A DNA stretch of 64,000 nucleotides from UBA5109 sp963975155 (GCA_963975155.1 CAXBFG010000005.1:1-64000); one strand, 5' to 3'; positions 53,443 to 63,572 are shown, counted from the stretch's first letter. A program made the numbers and translations. The notes: a model not told the origin generated them from the letters alone.

Positions 53443-53742
53443 TCATCTGAATTCTTCAAGTGAAACCAGCCTTATCTCCTGAATATCAATTTTTTCCCAT
53501 ACTTTAGCAGTGATATAAGGGTCCTGCTGCAGATCCAGGTCCAGGGCTTCCCGGCTTGGAAATTCCAGATGCAAGGTTGAACCAATCATCAGGCCCTGTT
53601 CATTGAGAATGGCGCCGCCACTGAGGAAGTTGCCTGAGGCAATAGCCTTTTTTACTTTATCAAGGTGCTTCTCTCGAGCGGCCAGTCGTCTGTTTAGTGC
53701 ATCTGAATCGCTATAGTCATATGCCGTGATCATAAACTGCAT
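53443..53742 (-). CDS. yciI: YciI-like protein
   Basis: About 99 residues from ATG 53742 with GGGAG 8 bp upstream. FMITAYDYSDSDALNRRLAAREKHL and FPSREALDLDLQQDPYI show the YciI/YCII dimeric ferredoxin-like fold. Function unknown. Confidence 0.9.
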   Translation of the reverse strand: MQFMITAYDYSDSDALNRRLAAREKHLDKVKKAIASGNFLSGGAILNEQGLMIGSTLHLEFPSREALDLDLQQDPYITAKVWEKIDIQEIRLVSLEEFR

Positions 53743-53996
53743 GAGTCGTGCTCCCGTAAACAAGGAAATATAGAGAAAAGTAGCCCAGACTCTTGTTTGA
53801 ATCCAGTCAGATTTGTTCTAATAGCGGCAGTTTGAGATACGGCTAGGTGTTACACTAAATAAACACTGTTTTTATTAAATTCGATTTAGATTCTATTCTG
53901 TACTATAAGCACTCTTATTAAGCACTTTTATGATTAATTTCCTTAAATAGTCCTGGAAGAGGAAATCGGGAAATCACATTTATCAGGGGAAAAGAT

Positions 53997-56057
53997 ATGC
54001 AACATGTAAAACTGAAGACATCGTCATTAAGTCTGACCATCGCCTTGCTTTGCGGAGCAAGCCAGGTTGCCGCCCAGACCAATACCATCGAGTCTGTTTT
54101 GGTGACCGCTAATCGTCAGGAAAGTGAATTGCGTGATATTCCGGCCAGTATTTATTCACTGGATTCTGATTACCTTAATACAGTTAAACATGTCCATATT
54201 GGAGAAGTGCTGAACTCGATACCCGGAGTGGTCTTTAACAGAGGCAATGGCCAGGAAAATTTACTGGGTATACGTTCTCCAGTGCTCACTGGCGCAGGTA
54301 GTTGTGGTGCATTTCAGACTTCCCAGGATGGCATACCTTTGCGTGCTGCCGGCTTCTGTAATGTTAACCAGCTGTTTGAGGCTAATTCTGAGCAGGCTTC
54401 CAGCATTGAAATTATTCGTGGTCCTGGCAGCGTACTATATGGTGTTAATGCCCTCTATGGTGCTATCAATATTATCAGCCCGACCCTGGGTGAGCCGGGC
54501 GGGGATGTATCCCTGGATTTTGGTCCGCATGAATACGGTCGTCTGAATCTGGGATATAACGCCGTCAATGGTGAGCATGCCTACGGATTACATTTTAATG
54601 GTGCCAGCGATGGAGGTTATAAAGACGATTCGGGTTTTGGCCAGCAAAAATTAAACCTGTCGCACCGCTATAGCGGTGACGTCACTGTCACAACGGTGAT
54701 GGCTGCCACCAATTTAAATCAGGAAACCGCGGGTTACCTGGTCGGCACAGACGCCTATAAAAACGACGCCCTGAAAAAGGTAAATGGTGATCCTGCTGCC
54801 TACCGTGATGCCAGTAGTTTTAGGCTGCACAGTAAAATTGAAGGTGAATTTGCTAATGGCAGTAACTGGATGCTGACACCCTATTTTCGCGATACGGACA
54901 TGGAATTCCTGATGCATTTTCTGCCAGGTACGCCTGTAGAAGAGAACGGACATACTTCCATTGGGTTACAGACGATGTACAGCAGTATGCTGACACGCGA
55001 TTTATCGTGGATAGCGGGTGTTGACCTTGAATTAAGTGAAGGCTATCTGCGTCAGTACCAGGACGGTGGATTCGGCTCCTTTCCGGCCGGTCGACAATAT
55101 GATTTTGATGTAGATGCGCAATTAATATCTCCCTATGCGCAATTTACCTTTCAGCCCTCGTCCAGTAATCAGTTTAGTCTGGGTCTGCGATATGAATTGC
55201 TGGATTATGACTATGATAATCTCATGATTGATGGCAATACGGCAGAAGATGGCACACCATGCGGTGCCGGAGCCTGTCGTTATAGCCGACCTGCGGATCG
55301 TAGCGATGATTTTAATAATGCATCTCTGCAACTGGGTTGGATTCATGATTTCGACAGCTCTCAGCAGATATTTGCTAATGCATCACATGCCTTCCGGGCA
55401 CCACAGGCTACCGAACTTTATCGTCTGCAGCAGAATCAGACAGTAGCGGATTTAAAATCAGAAGAAGTGGACAGTTTTGAAGTTGGTTATCGTGCAACCC
55501 GCGATAGAGCCTCATACAGCCTGGTTGCATACTGGATGGAAATTGATAATGTGATTTTTCAGGATAGTAGCCGCAATAATGTCAGCGGTGGGGCAACTGA
55601 GCATAAAGGGCTTGAACTTAGTTCACTGTTCTCTTTAACCGATTCGCTGCAACTCAATGTGGTTGCGAGCTATGCCCGAAATACCTATGCCGCCAATATT
55701 GCACCACTGGGTGTAACAGTTCCAATTGATGGAAACGATATTGATACGGCACCTGAATTGACGGGTAATGTACAACTCAGATGGCAAATTAATGACAGCA
55801 ACCGTGCACAGCTGGAGTGGGTGCATATGGATGAGTACTACACTAATGAAACCAATCTTAACAGTTATCCCGGGCATGACTTGCTGAATCTGCGTTATCA
55901 ATATGAGTCCAGAAATGATTGGTATTTCGCGGCGAGAATTACCAACCTGCTCGATACTGATTATGCCGAACGTGCCGACTTTAGTGGTTTTGGCGGAGAC
56001 CGATACTTCGTTGGTGAGCCAGCAAGCCTATACGTCACTATTGGTACTGCGTTTTAA
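53997..56057 (+). CDS. TonB-dependent outer-membrane receptor
   Basis: 686 residues. Signal peptide (LTIALLCGASQVAAQ), TonB box-like ESVLVTANRQ, plug domain (IPGVVFNRGNGQENLLGIR, IEIIRGPGSVLYGVNALYGAINII) and a 22-strand barrel ending in the aromatic ...VTIGTAF. A Cys pair (GSCGAF, FCNVN) sits in the plug. The substrate is unknown. No siderophore synthesis or TonB genes are adjacent. Confidence 0.93.
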   Translation: MQHVKLKTSSLSLTIALLCGASQVAAQTNTIESVLVTANRQESELRDIPASIYSLDSDYLNTVKHVHIGEVLNSIPGVVFNRGNGQENLLGIRSPVLTGAGSCGAFQTSQDGIPLRAAGFCNVNQLFEANSEQASSIEIIRGPGSVLYGVNALYGAINIISPTLGEPGGDVSLDFGPHEYGRLNLGYNAVNGEHAYGLHFNGASDGGYKDDSGFGQQKLNLSHRYSGDVTVTTVMAATNLNQETAGYLVGTDAYKNDALKKVNGDPAAYRDASSFRLHSKIEGEFANGSNWMLTPYFRDTDMEFLMHFLPGTPVEENGHTSIGLQTMYSSMLTRDLSWIAGVDLELSEGYLRQYQDGGFGSFPAGRQYDFDVDAQLISPYAQFTFQPSSSNQFSLGLRYELLDYDYDNLMIDGNTAEDGTPCGAGACRYSRPADRSDDFNNASLQLGWIHDFDSSQQIFANASHAFRAPQATELYRLQQNQTVADLKSEEVDSFEVGYRATRDRASYSLVAYWMEIDNVIFQDSSRNNVSGGATEHKGLELSSLFSLTDSLQLNVVASYARNTYAANIAPLGVTVPIDGNDIDTAPELTGNVQLRWQINDSNRAQLEWVHMDEYYTNETNLNSYPGHDLLNLRYQYESRNDWYFAARITNLLDTDYAERADFSGFGGDRYFVGEPASLYVTIGTAF

Positions 56058-56106
56058 CAGCGATTAAAACCCAGTGGCATAAAGCACTGATAAAAAGTAA
56101 TCTCTT

Positions 56107-56133
56107 AAAGAGGGCATTAGCCCTCTTTTTTTT
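56107..56133 (+). terminator. Terminator after the TonB-dependent receptor gene
   Basis: AAAGAGGGC-ATTA-GCCCTCTTT perfect 9-bp stem followed by a T run. Confidence 0.93.
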
Positions 56134-56160
56134 GACCTGGTTTTTGATACGGTTACGCCT

Positions 56161-57027
56161 ATGTTGGAACAGATTGCCGATCTTATCAGCCAGCACTATG
56201 AGCAGGAACTCAGTATTGTCAATGCGCGTATACTGTCTGGTGGCAGTATTAATCATGTGCAACATATCACTTTGGATAATGGCTCAGAATATGTATTGAA
56301 ATCCCGGCGCGGCCCTGTTGCAGAAACCACCTTTCAAATTGAATATGAATCCTTATTATTGCTGGCTATGCCCGGGCTTATCAGGGTGCCCATACCTGTG
56401 CTTTATGGTGATGATTTTCTGCTAATGGAATTTATACGTGCCGGTGAAAAAGCACAAGACTGGCAGGAAAAGCTGGGCAGGCAGCTGGCTCTTTTACACC
56501 AGCATACACAACAGGAAAAGTTTGGTTTCAGCTGTGACAATTATCTGGGAACCAGCATACAGAGCAATACATGGCAGACCAGTTGGCTGGATTTTTGGCA
56601 CAGTGAGCGTTTGCAGCCGCAACTTAAATTATTTTCGGAACAGGCAGGCGTAGAAGACCCGCTCATAAAAAAAGGCAATTTGTTACTCGATAAGCTGGAG
56701 TCTTATTTGGATGGAATCACCGAAGCAGCCGTTTTATTGCATGGGGACTTATGGTCTGGTAATGCAATGGCTGACCAGTCAGGCGAGCCGGTAATTTTTG
56801 ATCCGGCCTGCTATTACGGTCACCGTGAAGCAGAGTTTGGCATGATGAAGATGTTCGGAGGATTTGGTCCGAGATGCGAAGCGGCCTATGCTGAAATATG
56901 GCCGTTTCAGGAAGGTTATGAAAAACGCTTCAGGCTGTATCAGCTCTATCATGAACTGAATCATTTAAACCTGTTTGGAAATACTTATTACGAAGCATGC
57001 ATGAGCTCCATAAAACATATTTTATAA
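56161..57027 (+). CDS. Fructosamine kinase-family protein
   Basis: 288 residues. LSGGSINHVQHITLDNG, VLKSRRG, LLHGDLWSGNAM (catalytic Asp) and VIFDPACYYGHREAEFGMMKMFGGF match fructosamine-3-kinase/YniA. It repairs glycated proteins or phosphorylates a related small sugar-amine. It follows a strong terminator, so it needs its own promoter; the nearby 28 bp contain no clear promoter. Confidence 0.92.
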   Translation: MLEQIADLISQHYEQELSIVNARILSGGSINHVQHITLDNGSEYVLKSRRGPVAETTFQIEYESLLLLAMPGLIRVPIPVLYGDDFLLMEFIRAGEKAQDWQEKLGRQLALLHQHTQQEKFGFSCDNYLGTSIQSNTWQTSWLDFWHSERLQPQLKLFSEQAGVEDPLIKKGNLLLDKLESYLDGITEAAVLLHGDLWSGNAMADQSGEPVIFDPACYYGHREAEFGMMKMFGGFGPRCEAAYAEIWPFQEGYEKRFRLYQLYHELNHLNLFGNTYYEACMSSIKHIL

Positions 57028-57051
57028 ACCAGCTAATATGCAGAAAGTCGT

Positions 57052-58953
57052 CTACAGAATAGCCTGTTCTTTCAATACATTAATAACCCGATCAATGCAT
57101 TCTTCTACATCCAGTTCATGCGTTGGCAGAATTAAATTTGGATTCGCCCAGTCTTCATAGGGAAAGGAGACACCCGGTACTGTTCCTGTTTCAACATTTG
57201 CTTCAGCCGCATAAATACCACTTGGGTCGCGCTGTTTGCATATTTCCAGAGGTGGATTCAGGTAGATCACGATGCATTTATCTTCGCCGATTACATCCAT
57301 CATATGTTCACGGGAATCGGCATTAGGAGCGACATAGGCTGCACAGCATATGACACCGGAATCATTCAGGTATTTTGCGATATATGCACTGCGACGTAAA
57401 TTTTCGGCGCGTCCCGCGGCATCATGAGAAAGATCTTTACTGATCCCGAGGCGCATGGCTTTACCATCGAGCAGCGCGCTTACCCGGCCCATATCAAAGA
57501 GCCTGCGTTCCAGTGCATGAGCCAGGGTTGATTTTCCGGAGCCGGATATCCCGACAAACATGACGGTGACCGGTTTTTGCCCATAGCGAGCCGCACGCTC
57601 TTCGGTAGTGACATGAGCAGTAGAACTCTTCGTAATACGGCGGATTTTGGCAGTTTCAGTTTCAATCATACCGGCACCGACCGTAACGTTGCTGAGGCGA
57701 TCAATAACGATAAAGGCACCGGTACTGGGGTTCTGCCGATAGGAATCAAAATGAATGACTTGAGAAAGTTCCAGATCGCACAAGCCGATTTCATTAAGTT
57801 CCAGCGATGGTGTCGGACTCGTCTCCAGCGTGTTGACATCAACTTTATGATGGACGCTGGTGATGGTGCCACTAAAGGCTCTTGCGGCTTGCTTAAAGTC
57901 GTATTGTTTGCCTGGTAATAGTGGTGTTTCATTCATCCAGACGATAGTCGCTGTAAACGCGTCCCTGGATGTTGGCAGATTGTTGGTATGCACAATCATA
58001 TCGCCCCTGCTGATATCAAGCTCATCTTCCAGCGTCAGCGTAATTGCCATTGGCGTGTAGGCCTGTTCCAGCTCTTCATCATAGGTCACAATAGATTTTA
58101 TTTTGCTTTTTTTGCCGGATGGCAGGGCAATTATTTCGTCGCCTTTACGGACAATACCTGAAGCGATAGTTCCGCAATACCCTCTGAAATCCAGATTGGG
58201 GCGATTCACATATTGCACAGGAAATCTGAAGTCATCGAAATTTCGGTCAGCTGAAATTTTGACATTTTCCAGCATCCACATCAGTGTTTCACCGTCATAC
58301 CAGGAAGTATTTTCGCTTCGATTTACGACATTATCTCCATTAAGTGCAGAGATAGGAATGAAGTAGAGCTCCCCGGTATTCAACTCTTCAGTGAATTTGA
58401 TGTAATCCTGCTTGATGGTATTGAATACATCTTCACTGAATTCCATCAGATCCATTTTATTGACAGCAACGATGATGTGCTTGATGCCGAGTAAGGAGGC
58501 AATAAAAGTATGTCTGCGAGTCTGGGTCTGAACGCCATAGCGCGCATCAATCAGAATAATGGCGAGTTCACAGGTAGAAGCGCCAGTTGCCATATTTCGA
58601 GTGTATTGCTCATGACCAGGCGTGTCGGCAATAATAAATTTTCGTTTGGCCGTTGAGAAGTAACGGTAGGCAACGTCAATCGTAATTCCCTGTTCGCGTT
58701 CAGCTTGCAGCCCATCAACGAGTAAGGCCAGGTCGAAGCCGTTTTCAGTCGTGCCGGATTTAATGCTATCGGATTTAATAGCTTCCAGCTGATCTTCATA
58801 AATCATTTTTGAGTCATGTAAGAGTCGGCCGATCAGTGTGCTTTTGCCATCATCAACGCTGCCGCAGGTTAGCAGGTGCAGCAGTTCCTTCCTTTCATGC
58901 TGAGCAAGGTAGGCATCAATATCGGTACTGATAAGATCGGATTGATGAGACAT
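57052..58953 (-). CDS. cysNC: Sulfate adenylyltransferase subunit 1 / adenylylsulfate kinase fusion
   Basis: 633 residues. The N-terminal GTPase half (CysN) has HLLTCGSVDDGKSTLIGRLL, DTPGHEQYTRNMATGAS and AVNKMDL; the C-terminal half (from about residue 460) is an APS kinase with VGISGSGKSTLAHALERRL. It converts sulfate to PAPS with CysD. 12 bp after cysD. Confidence 0.97.
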   Translation of the reverse strand: MSHQSDLISTDIDAYLAQHERKELLHLLTCGSVDDGKSTLIGRLLHDSKMIYEDQLEAIKSDSIKSGTTENGFDLALLVDGLQAEREQGITIDVAYRYFSTAKRKFIIADTPGHEQYTRNMATGASTCELAIILIDARYGVQTQTRRHTFIASLLGIKHIIVAVNKMDLMEFSEDVFNTIKQDYIKFTEELNTGELYFIPISALNGDNVVNRSENTSWYDGETLMWMLENVKISADRNFDDFRFPVQYVNRPNLDFRGYCGTIASGIVRKGDEIIALPSGKKSKIKSIVTYDEELEQAYTPMAITLTLEDELDISRGDMIVHTNNLPTSRDAFTATIVWMNETPLLPGKQYDFKQAARAFSGTITSVHHKVDVNTLETSPTPSLELNEIGLCDLELSQVIHFDSYRQNPSTGAFIVIDRLSNVTVGAGMIETETAKIRRITKSSTAHVTTEERAARYGQKPVTVMFVGISGSGKSTLAHALERRLFDMGRVSALLDGKAMRLGISKDLSHDAAGRAENLRRSAYIAKYLNDSGVICCAAYVAPNADSREHMMDVIGEDKCIVIYLNPPLEICKQRDPSGIYAAEANVETGTVPGVSFPYEDWANPNLILPTHELDVEECIDRVINVLKEQAIL

Positions 58954-58965
58954 AAAATAAGAGCC

Positions 58966-59874
58966 TTAAAAATATCCTTCGCGTTTTTTCTTTTCCATGG
59001 AACCGGATTGATCGCTGTCAATTAAGCGCCCCTGACGTTCTGAAGTTGTGGTTAACAACATTTCCTGAATAATTTCCGGCAGGGTTCTGGCTTCAGAATT
59101 AACCGCGCCGGTCAGGGGGTAGCAGCCAAGAGTGCGGAAACGAACAGTCTTCATTTGAATGCTGCTTTTTAATTCCTCAGGAATGCGCTCATCATTGGCC
59201 ATGATGTCGACTCCTTCGAAATTTACAACCGGGCGTTCTTCAGCGAAATACAATGAAGGGATCTCAATATTGTTCAAATGAATATATTGCCAGATATCCA
59301 GTTCAGTCCAGTTCGAGAGCGGGAAGACACGAATGCTTTCACCCTTGTTCACTTTACCGTTGTAGATATTCCAGAGTTCCGGGCGTTGATTTTTAGGGTC
59401 CCAGCGATGGTTTTTATCGCGAAACGAGTAGACTCGTTCTTTAGCACGAGATTTCTCCTCATCCCGGCGTGCTCCACCGAAGGCGGCATCAAATTTGTAT
59501 TTATTCAGCGCCTGCTTCAATGCCTGGGTTTTCATGATATCGGTATGTTTCTGGCTGCCATGAGTGAAGGGGCCGACACCCGCATCAACACCTTCCTGGT
59601 TAATATGTACCAGTAAGTCCAGGCCTAATTTTTCTGCCTGCTTATCCCGAAATTCAATCATCTCCCTGAATTTCCAGGTAGTGTCTACATGCAGCAGTGG
59701 AAAGGGCAGCTTGCCTGGATAAAAAGCCTTGAGCGCCAGATGCAGCATCACGGCAGAATCCTTTCCAATTGAATACAACATGACAGGCTTATCAAACTCA
59801 GCAGCCACTTCACGGATAATATGAATACTTTCCGCTTCAAGCTGTCTGAGATGGGTAAGTTTATGTTCAGTCAT
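58966..59874 (-). CDS. cysD: Sulfate adenylyltransferase subunit 2
   Basis: 302 residues, normal. PAPS-reductase-type N-type ATPase loop YSIGKDSAVMLHLALKAF, then FGGARRDEEKSRAKERVYSFR and WTELDIWQYI. Forms ATP sulfurylase with CysN. First gene of the pair; a 108-bp gap precedes zapG. Confidence 0.97.
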   Translation of the reverse strand: MTEHKLTHLRQLEAESIHIIREVAAEFDKPVMLYSIGKDSAVMLHLALKAFYPGKLPFPLLHVDTTWKFREMIEFRDKQAEKLGLDLLVHINQEGVDAGVGPFTHGSQKHTDIMKTQALKQALNKYKFDAAFGGARRDEEKSRAKERVYSFRDKNHRWDPKNQRPELWNIYNGKVNKGESIRVFPLSNWTELDIWQYIHLNNIEIPSLYFAEERPVVNFEGVDIMANDERIPEELKSSIQMKTVRFRTLGCYPLTGAVNSEARTLPEIIQEMLLTTTSERQGRLIDSDQSGSMEKKKREGYF

Positions 59875-59982
59875 AATTGAATGTTGGAAATTAAATGAAT
59901 TTAAAGAGTGAAAACTTGCCTAAAAGAGCGCGCAGAGTATAAAGGATGCCCGGGATAAACCCAAGACCTTAAGCTTTGTCAC

Positions 59983-60441
59983 TTAATGTGTTTCGGGATT
60001 ATCTTTTTTTGCCAAACCGTAATCTGGAGCAAGTCCGCCCTTTTGATCAGGACTGGACTTGGTCGCATAGTCACGGGGCGGGAAGAGGTCGTCCATCTGC
60101 TCATTCAGATTGCCCTGATTATCCGGACCTAATAAATCTGAACTGTGTTTGGACAGTGAAAGTTGCCTGGATACGTCTTCAGGACATAATATGTCAGCAT
60201 CACGTGCCAGCCTCTCGTAGACATCACGGTAACTTTGTGTGAGTTTGTTTACCAGATGGGCAGTATTTTCGAAGTGAGAATACACGCTTTGCTTGTAATC
60301 ATTGTGTGTTTCTTTAATTTCATCCAGTTCATCTGTCAGGGTTTTTATTTTGGCTGTATCTGAAAAAAACTGTTTAAACGACAGTGCGCCTGCGGCTAGG
60401 CCTACAATAAAACAAAGAATTCCAATCAGCCAGATGCCCAT
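59983..60441 (-). CDS. zapG: ZapG/YhcB family membrane protein (DUF1043)
   Basis: 152 residues. N-terminal membrane helix (WLIGILCFIVGLAAGALSF), then a coiled coil (IKTLTDELDEIKETHNDYKQ) with VYSHFENTAHLVNKLTQSYRDVY, diagnostic for YhcB. It links cell-division and envelope synthesis in E. coli. Divergent from zapE. Confidence 0.92.
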   Translation of the reverse strand: MGIWLIGILCFIVGLAAGALSFKQFFSDTAKIKTLTDELDEIKETHNDYKQSVYSHFENTAHLVNKLTQSYRDVYERLARDADILCPEDVSRQLSLSKHSSDLLGPDNQGNLNEQMDDLFPPRDYATKSSPDQKGGLAPDYGLAKKDNPETH

Positions 60442-60566
60442 GTGTCTACCTTGTTAATATATTTCTATAAAATTGCAAAATGTTGCCCAATTATACCTAT
60501 AATTGCTTTTTTAATCTTCAACTTTATCAGGCTGAAGTTTCATTTCAGTAACAGATATAGAGTATT

Positions 60567-61682
60567 TTGAAAACTCAAAGCAGCCCCCTACAGCGTTACC
60601 AACAGGATTTGGATGAAGGTATTTTAGTTCCTGATTCTGCACAACTTCTGGCTGTGCAGGAATTACAGCATGTTTACGATGCCTTGCTGAGAAGTCGATC
60701 TGGCAGAAAACGGCAGGCCTCCTTCTTGAAAATATTTTCAGTTGGTAATACTTCGATGCCTGCCATAAAGGGCTTGTACTTATGGGGCGGTGTCGGGCGT
60801 GGCAAGACTTATCTGATGGACTTGTTTTATCAATGCTTACCGGCAGAACGTAAGATGCGCATGCATTTTCATCGCTTCATGCTAATGGTTCATAAACGCC
60901 TGTATGCACAAAAGCAGCAGAAAAACCCTTTGCAAAACGTTGCCGAAAGTATTGCTGCGGATATCGACATTCTCTGTTTTGATGAATTTTTTGTCACAGA
61001 CATTGGTGATGCGATGATCTTGTCGGGTTTACTGCAAACCCTCTTTGACTCAGGCGTAACCCTGATTGCCACTTCGAATGTTGAGCCCAGGCATCTGTAT
61101 GAGAATGGTCTGCAACGTGCTAATTTTTTGCCGGCAATTGCCTTGCTGGAAAAGCACTGCAAAATAATCAATGTAGATGCAGGCGTGGATTATCGCTTGC
61201 GCAGCCTGGAGCAGGCCGAAATCTATCATAGCCCGCTGGGGCCTGAAGCTGAAAATATCATGATGGAAAGTTTTAATCGTTTAAGTGCAGGTTTGCACGC
61301 GGTCATTGGAGGCAGTGTTGAAATACAGGGCCGCCAGATACAGTGTCATCATCGCGTGGAAGATCTGGTCTGGTTTGAGTTTGACAATATTTGTGGAGGG
61401 CCACGCGGCCCTGCAGACTATATAGAAATTGCTCAACTCTTCCATACCGTGATGATCAGTAATATTCCTCAACTTGAGGGTGCGCATGATGACAAGGCAC
61501 GAAGATTTGTGAGTTTGGTCGATGAATTTTATGATCATAAAGTAAAGCTTATTATTTCTGCTGCCTGCCCGCTCAGGGACCTGTATCAGGGTTCTGAGTT
61601 GAGCTTCGTCTTCGAAAGGACGAAAAGTCGCTTGCTGGAGATGCAGTCTCATGAATACCTGGCGCTTGAGCACACTCCTTAA
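60567..61682 (+). CDS. zapE: Cell-division ATPase ZapE (AFG1-like)
   Basis: 371 residues, TTG start. Walker A LYLWGGVGRGKTYLMDLFY near residue 75, MHFHRFMLMVHKRL, Walker B ILCFDEFFVTDIGDAMI and TLIATSNVEPRHLYENGLQR. An inner-membrane-associated AFG1-family ATPase acting at the Z-ring under stress. It lies before rplM-rpsI as in Pseudomonas. Confidence 0.95.
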   Translation: MKTQSSPLQRYQQDLDEGILVPDSAQLLAVQELQHVYDALLRSRSGRKRQASFLKIFSVGNTSMPAIKGLYLWGGVGRGKTYLMDLFYQCLPAERKMRMHFHRFMLMVHKRLYAQKQQKNPLQNVAESIAADIDILCFDEFFVTDIGDAMILSGLLQTLFDSGVTLIATSNVEPRHLYENGLQRANFLPAIALLEKHCKIINVDAGVDYRLRSLEQAEIYHSPLGPEAENIMMESFNRLSAGLHAVIGGSVEIQGRQIQCHHRVEDLVWFEFDNICGGPRGPADYIEIAQLFHTVMISNIPQLEGAHDDKARRFVSLVDEFYDHKVKLIISAACPLRDLYQGSELSFVFERTKSRLLEMQSHEYLALEHTP

Positions 61683-61821
61683 ACCAGGACTAAACATATG
61701 CCCAAGGCTTGTTTTGGGCTTAATGTTCTTAAAGAAGAGCCTTAAATCAGTCGTATTTATAAGCTTCTTCCGCTCGCAGCAGTCAAACATGACTATATTC
61801 AACAAAAAGCCTTAAGAAGGC

Positions 61822-61850
61822 TTGAATATCCATCCCGCCGTCTGTAGAAT
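61822..61850 (+). promoter_or_regulatory. Sigma-70 promoter upstream of rplM
   Basis: TTGAAT (61822-61827), 17-bp spacer, TAGAAT (61845-61850). Start would be near 61857, giving a leader of about 75 nt. A small hairpin AAGCCTT-AAG-AAGGCTT (61808-61824) overlaps the -35 box. Confidence 0.55.
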
Positions 61851-61932
61851 TCGCGCTCCCTTTGGGGCTTTGCCAGCCGTAATCCCTAATCTGGGTCCAA
61901 AGCAAGAATAGAAAGACAGTTGAGATTAAATA

Positions 61933-62370
61933 ATGAAGACTTTTTCAGCCAAAAAAGAAACAGCACAGCATAACTGGGTACTGATTGATGCCGAGGGTCA
62001 GACTCTGGGGCGTATGTCAGCGGAAATAGCCCATCGTCTGCGTGGCAAGCATAAAGCGGAATATACTGCGCATGTTGATACTGGCGATTATGTCGTTGTT
62101 GTAAATGCTGAAAAGGTCAAAGTAACAGGTAAGAAAGCTACTGATAAGATGTATCACCACCATACCCTGTATCCTGGTGGTTTAAAGACTCGCTCCTTCA
62201 ATGAAATGATTGCACGAAACCCTGAAGAAGTTATCCGGCTTGCTGTAAAAGGCATGTTGCCGAAGACTTCACTGGGCAGGGCGATGTTTAGCAAGTTAAA
62301 AGTTTATGCCGGTGTTGAGCATCCACATAGTGCTCAGCAGCCTGCCCAATTGAATCTGCAACAGGTATAA
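61933..62370 (+). CDS. rplM: 50S ribosomal protein L13
   Basis: 145 residues. HNWVLIDAEGQTLGRMSAEIA, LRGKHKAEYTAHVDTGDYV, YHHTLYPGGLKTRSFNEM and VKGMLPKTSLGRAMFSKLKVY are the classic L13 segments. The family is about 142 residues; the tail QQPAQLNLQQV is normal. 6 bp before rpsI. Confidence 0.98.
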   Translation: MKTFSAKKETAQHNWVLIDAEGQTLGRMSAEIAHRLRGKHKAEYTAHVDTGDYVVVVNAEKVKVTGKKATDKMYHHHTLYPGGLKTRSFNEMIARNPEEVIRLAVKGMLPKTSLGRAMFSKLKVYAGVEHPHSAQQPAQLNLQQV

Positions 62371-62376
62371 CACAGC

Positions 62377-62769
62377 ATGGCTGATACTCAATATTACGGT
62401 ACCGGACGTCGAAAAACTTCGACAGCTCGAGTATTTTTAACCCCTGGTAGCGGCAATATCTCTATTAATAAAAGAAGTCTGGAATCTTATTTCGGCCGTG
62501 AAGTGGCGCGAATGATTGTTCGTCAGCCGCTCGAGTTGCTGGAATTAACGGACAAATTTGATATTAACGTCAATGTTTGTGGTGGTGGCAGCTTCGGTCA
62601 GGCGGGCGCTATCCGGCATGGAATAACTCGTGCATTAATGCAGTATGATGAAGAGAATCGTACTCCTTTACGCAGAGCCGGCTTTGTTACACGTGACTCA
62701 CGTGAAGTGGAACGCAAAAAAGTTGGATTGAGGAAGGCTCGCAAGAAACCTCAGTTCTCCAAACGTTAA
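62377..62769 (+). CDS. rpsI: 30S ribosomal protein S9
   Basis: 130 residues, normal length. YYGTGRRKTSTARVFLTPG, VCGGGSFGQAGAIRHGITRAL and the C-terminal GLRKARKKPQFSKR that reaches into the P site. Followed by a terminator. Confidence 0.98.
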   Translation: MADTQYYGTGRRKTSTARVFLTPGSGNISINKRSLESYFGREVARMIVRQPLELLELTDKFDINVNVCGGGSFGQAGAIRHGITRALMQYDEENRTPLRRAGFVTRDSREVERKKVGLRKARKKPQFSKR

Positions 62770-62788
62770 GTTTTGTTTTAATTATCGG

Positions 62789-62822
62789 AAACGCCGGAAC
62801 GCATACGTTTCGGCGTTTTTTT
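62789..62822 (+). terminator. Terminator after rpsI
   Basis: AAACGCCGGAACG (62789-62801) pairs with CGTTTCGGCGTTT (62806-62818) with one G-U pair and a CATA loop, then T-rich. Confidence 0.9.
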
Positions 62823-62868
62823 ATGTAAAAAACAAGCATGTTTCTGCCTCAGGATTCTTGTTTCTACC

Positions 62869-62897
62869 TTGAAAAAAATGGTGTTTTTTAGTAGTAT
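62869..62897 (+). promoter_or_regulatory. Sigma-70 promoter for the petA-petB operon
   Basis: TTGAAA (62869-62874), 17-bp spacer, TAGTAT (62892-62897). It lies after the rpsI terminator and about 75 bp before petA. Confidence 0.55.
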
Positions 62898-62972
62898 TCG
62901 CGCAGTTTGCAGGTCCGCCTTTGAGGTGGTTTCTTTTACCCTTTCAAGCGTTTCCAAAAGGAGATAATCATC

Positions 62973-63572
62973 GTGAGTGGCGGACGCGTTAACAATAGTC
63001 GTAGACGTTTTTTAATTGGTAGTACTTCAGTCGTCGGAGCGGCTGGTGTGGTTGGTGCTGCCGTTCCATTCGTGGGTTCCTGGAACCCCAGTGCCAGAGC
63101 ATTAGCAGCAGGCGCACCGGTCAGTGTCGATATCAGTCGTTTGCTACCCGGCGAAATGCTGGGGCCGATACCAGCCTGGCGTGGTCAACCCATCTTTGTT
63201 TTAAACAGAAATGAAGAAATTCTTGGCAACCTGGAAACGTTTACTGATCGCCTGTCTGACCCCGAATCTGAAAAAGACCAGCAGCCTGACTATGCAAAAA
63301 ATGCTTTTCGTTCAATTCGTCCTGAAATCGGTATTTATATTGGGCTATGTACTCACCTTGGCTGTTCACCAAAAATTAACACCGAAGTAAGCCCGCAGGA
63401 ATACGACCCCGAATGGAAAGGTGGTTTTTTCTGTCCTTGCCATGGCTCCATGTTTGATCTGGCCGGCCGTGTCTATTCAGGTGTACCTGCACCGGACAAT
63501 CTGGTTGTACCACCACATACTTATGAGTCAGAAAATGTCGTTGTAATCGGCGTTGATGGGGTGAATTCATAA
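62973..63572 (+). CDS. petA: Rieske iron-sulfur subunit of the cytochrome bc1 complex
   Basis: 199 residues; GTG start (62973) with AAGGAG upstream. A twin-arginine-like N-terminus (SRRRFLIGSTSVVGAAGVVGAA) anchors it in the membrane. The cluster ligands are CTHLGCSP and CPCHGSMFD, with the Cys pair for the disulfide. Electron transfer from ubiquinol to cytochrome c1. The stop TAA overlaps petB ATG. Confidence 0.97.
   Translation: MSGGRVNNSRRRFLIGSTSVVGAAGVVGAAVPFVGSWNPSARALAAGAPVSVDISRLLPGEMLGPIPAWRGQPIFVLNRNEEILGNLETFTDRLSDPESEKDQQPDYAKNAFRSIRPEIGIYIGLCTHLGCSPKINTEVSPQEYDPEWKGGFFCPCHGSMFDLAGRVYSGVPAPDNLVVPPHTYESENVVVIGVDGVNS

Noticed and set aside
61683..61820. Possible terminator or attenuator downstream of zapE (GCCCAA...TTGGGC and AAGCCTT...AAGGCTT)
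   Set aside because: Stems are short and lack T runs; not strong enough to call.
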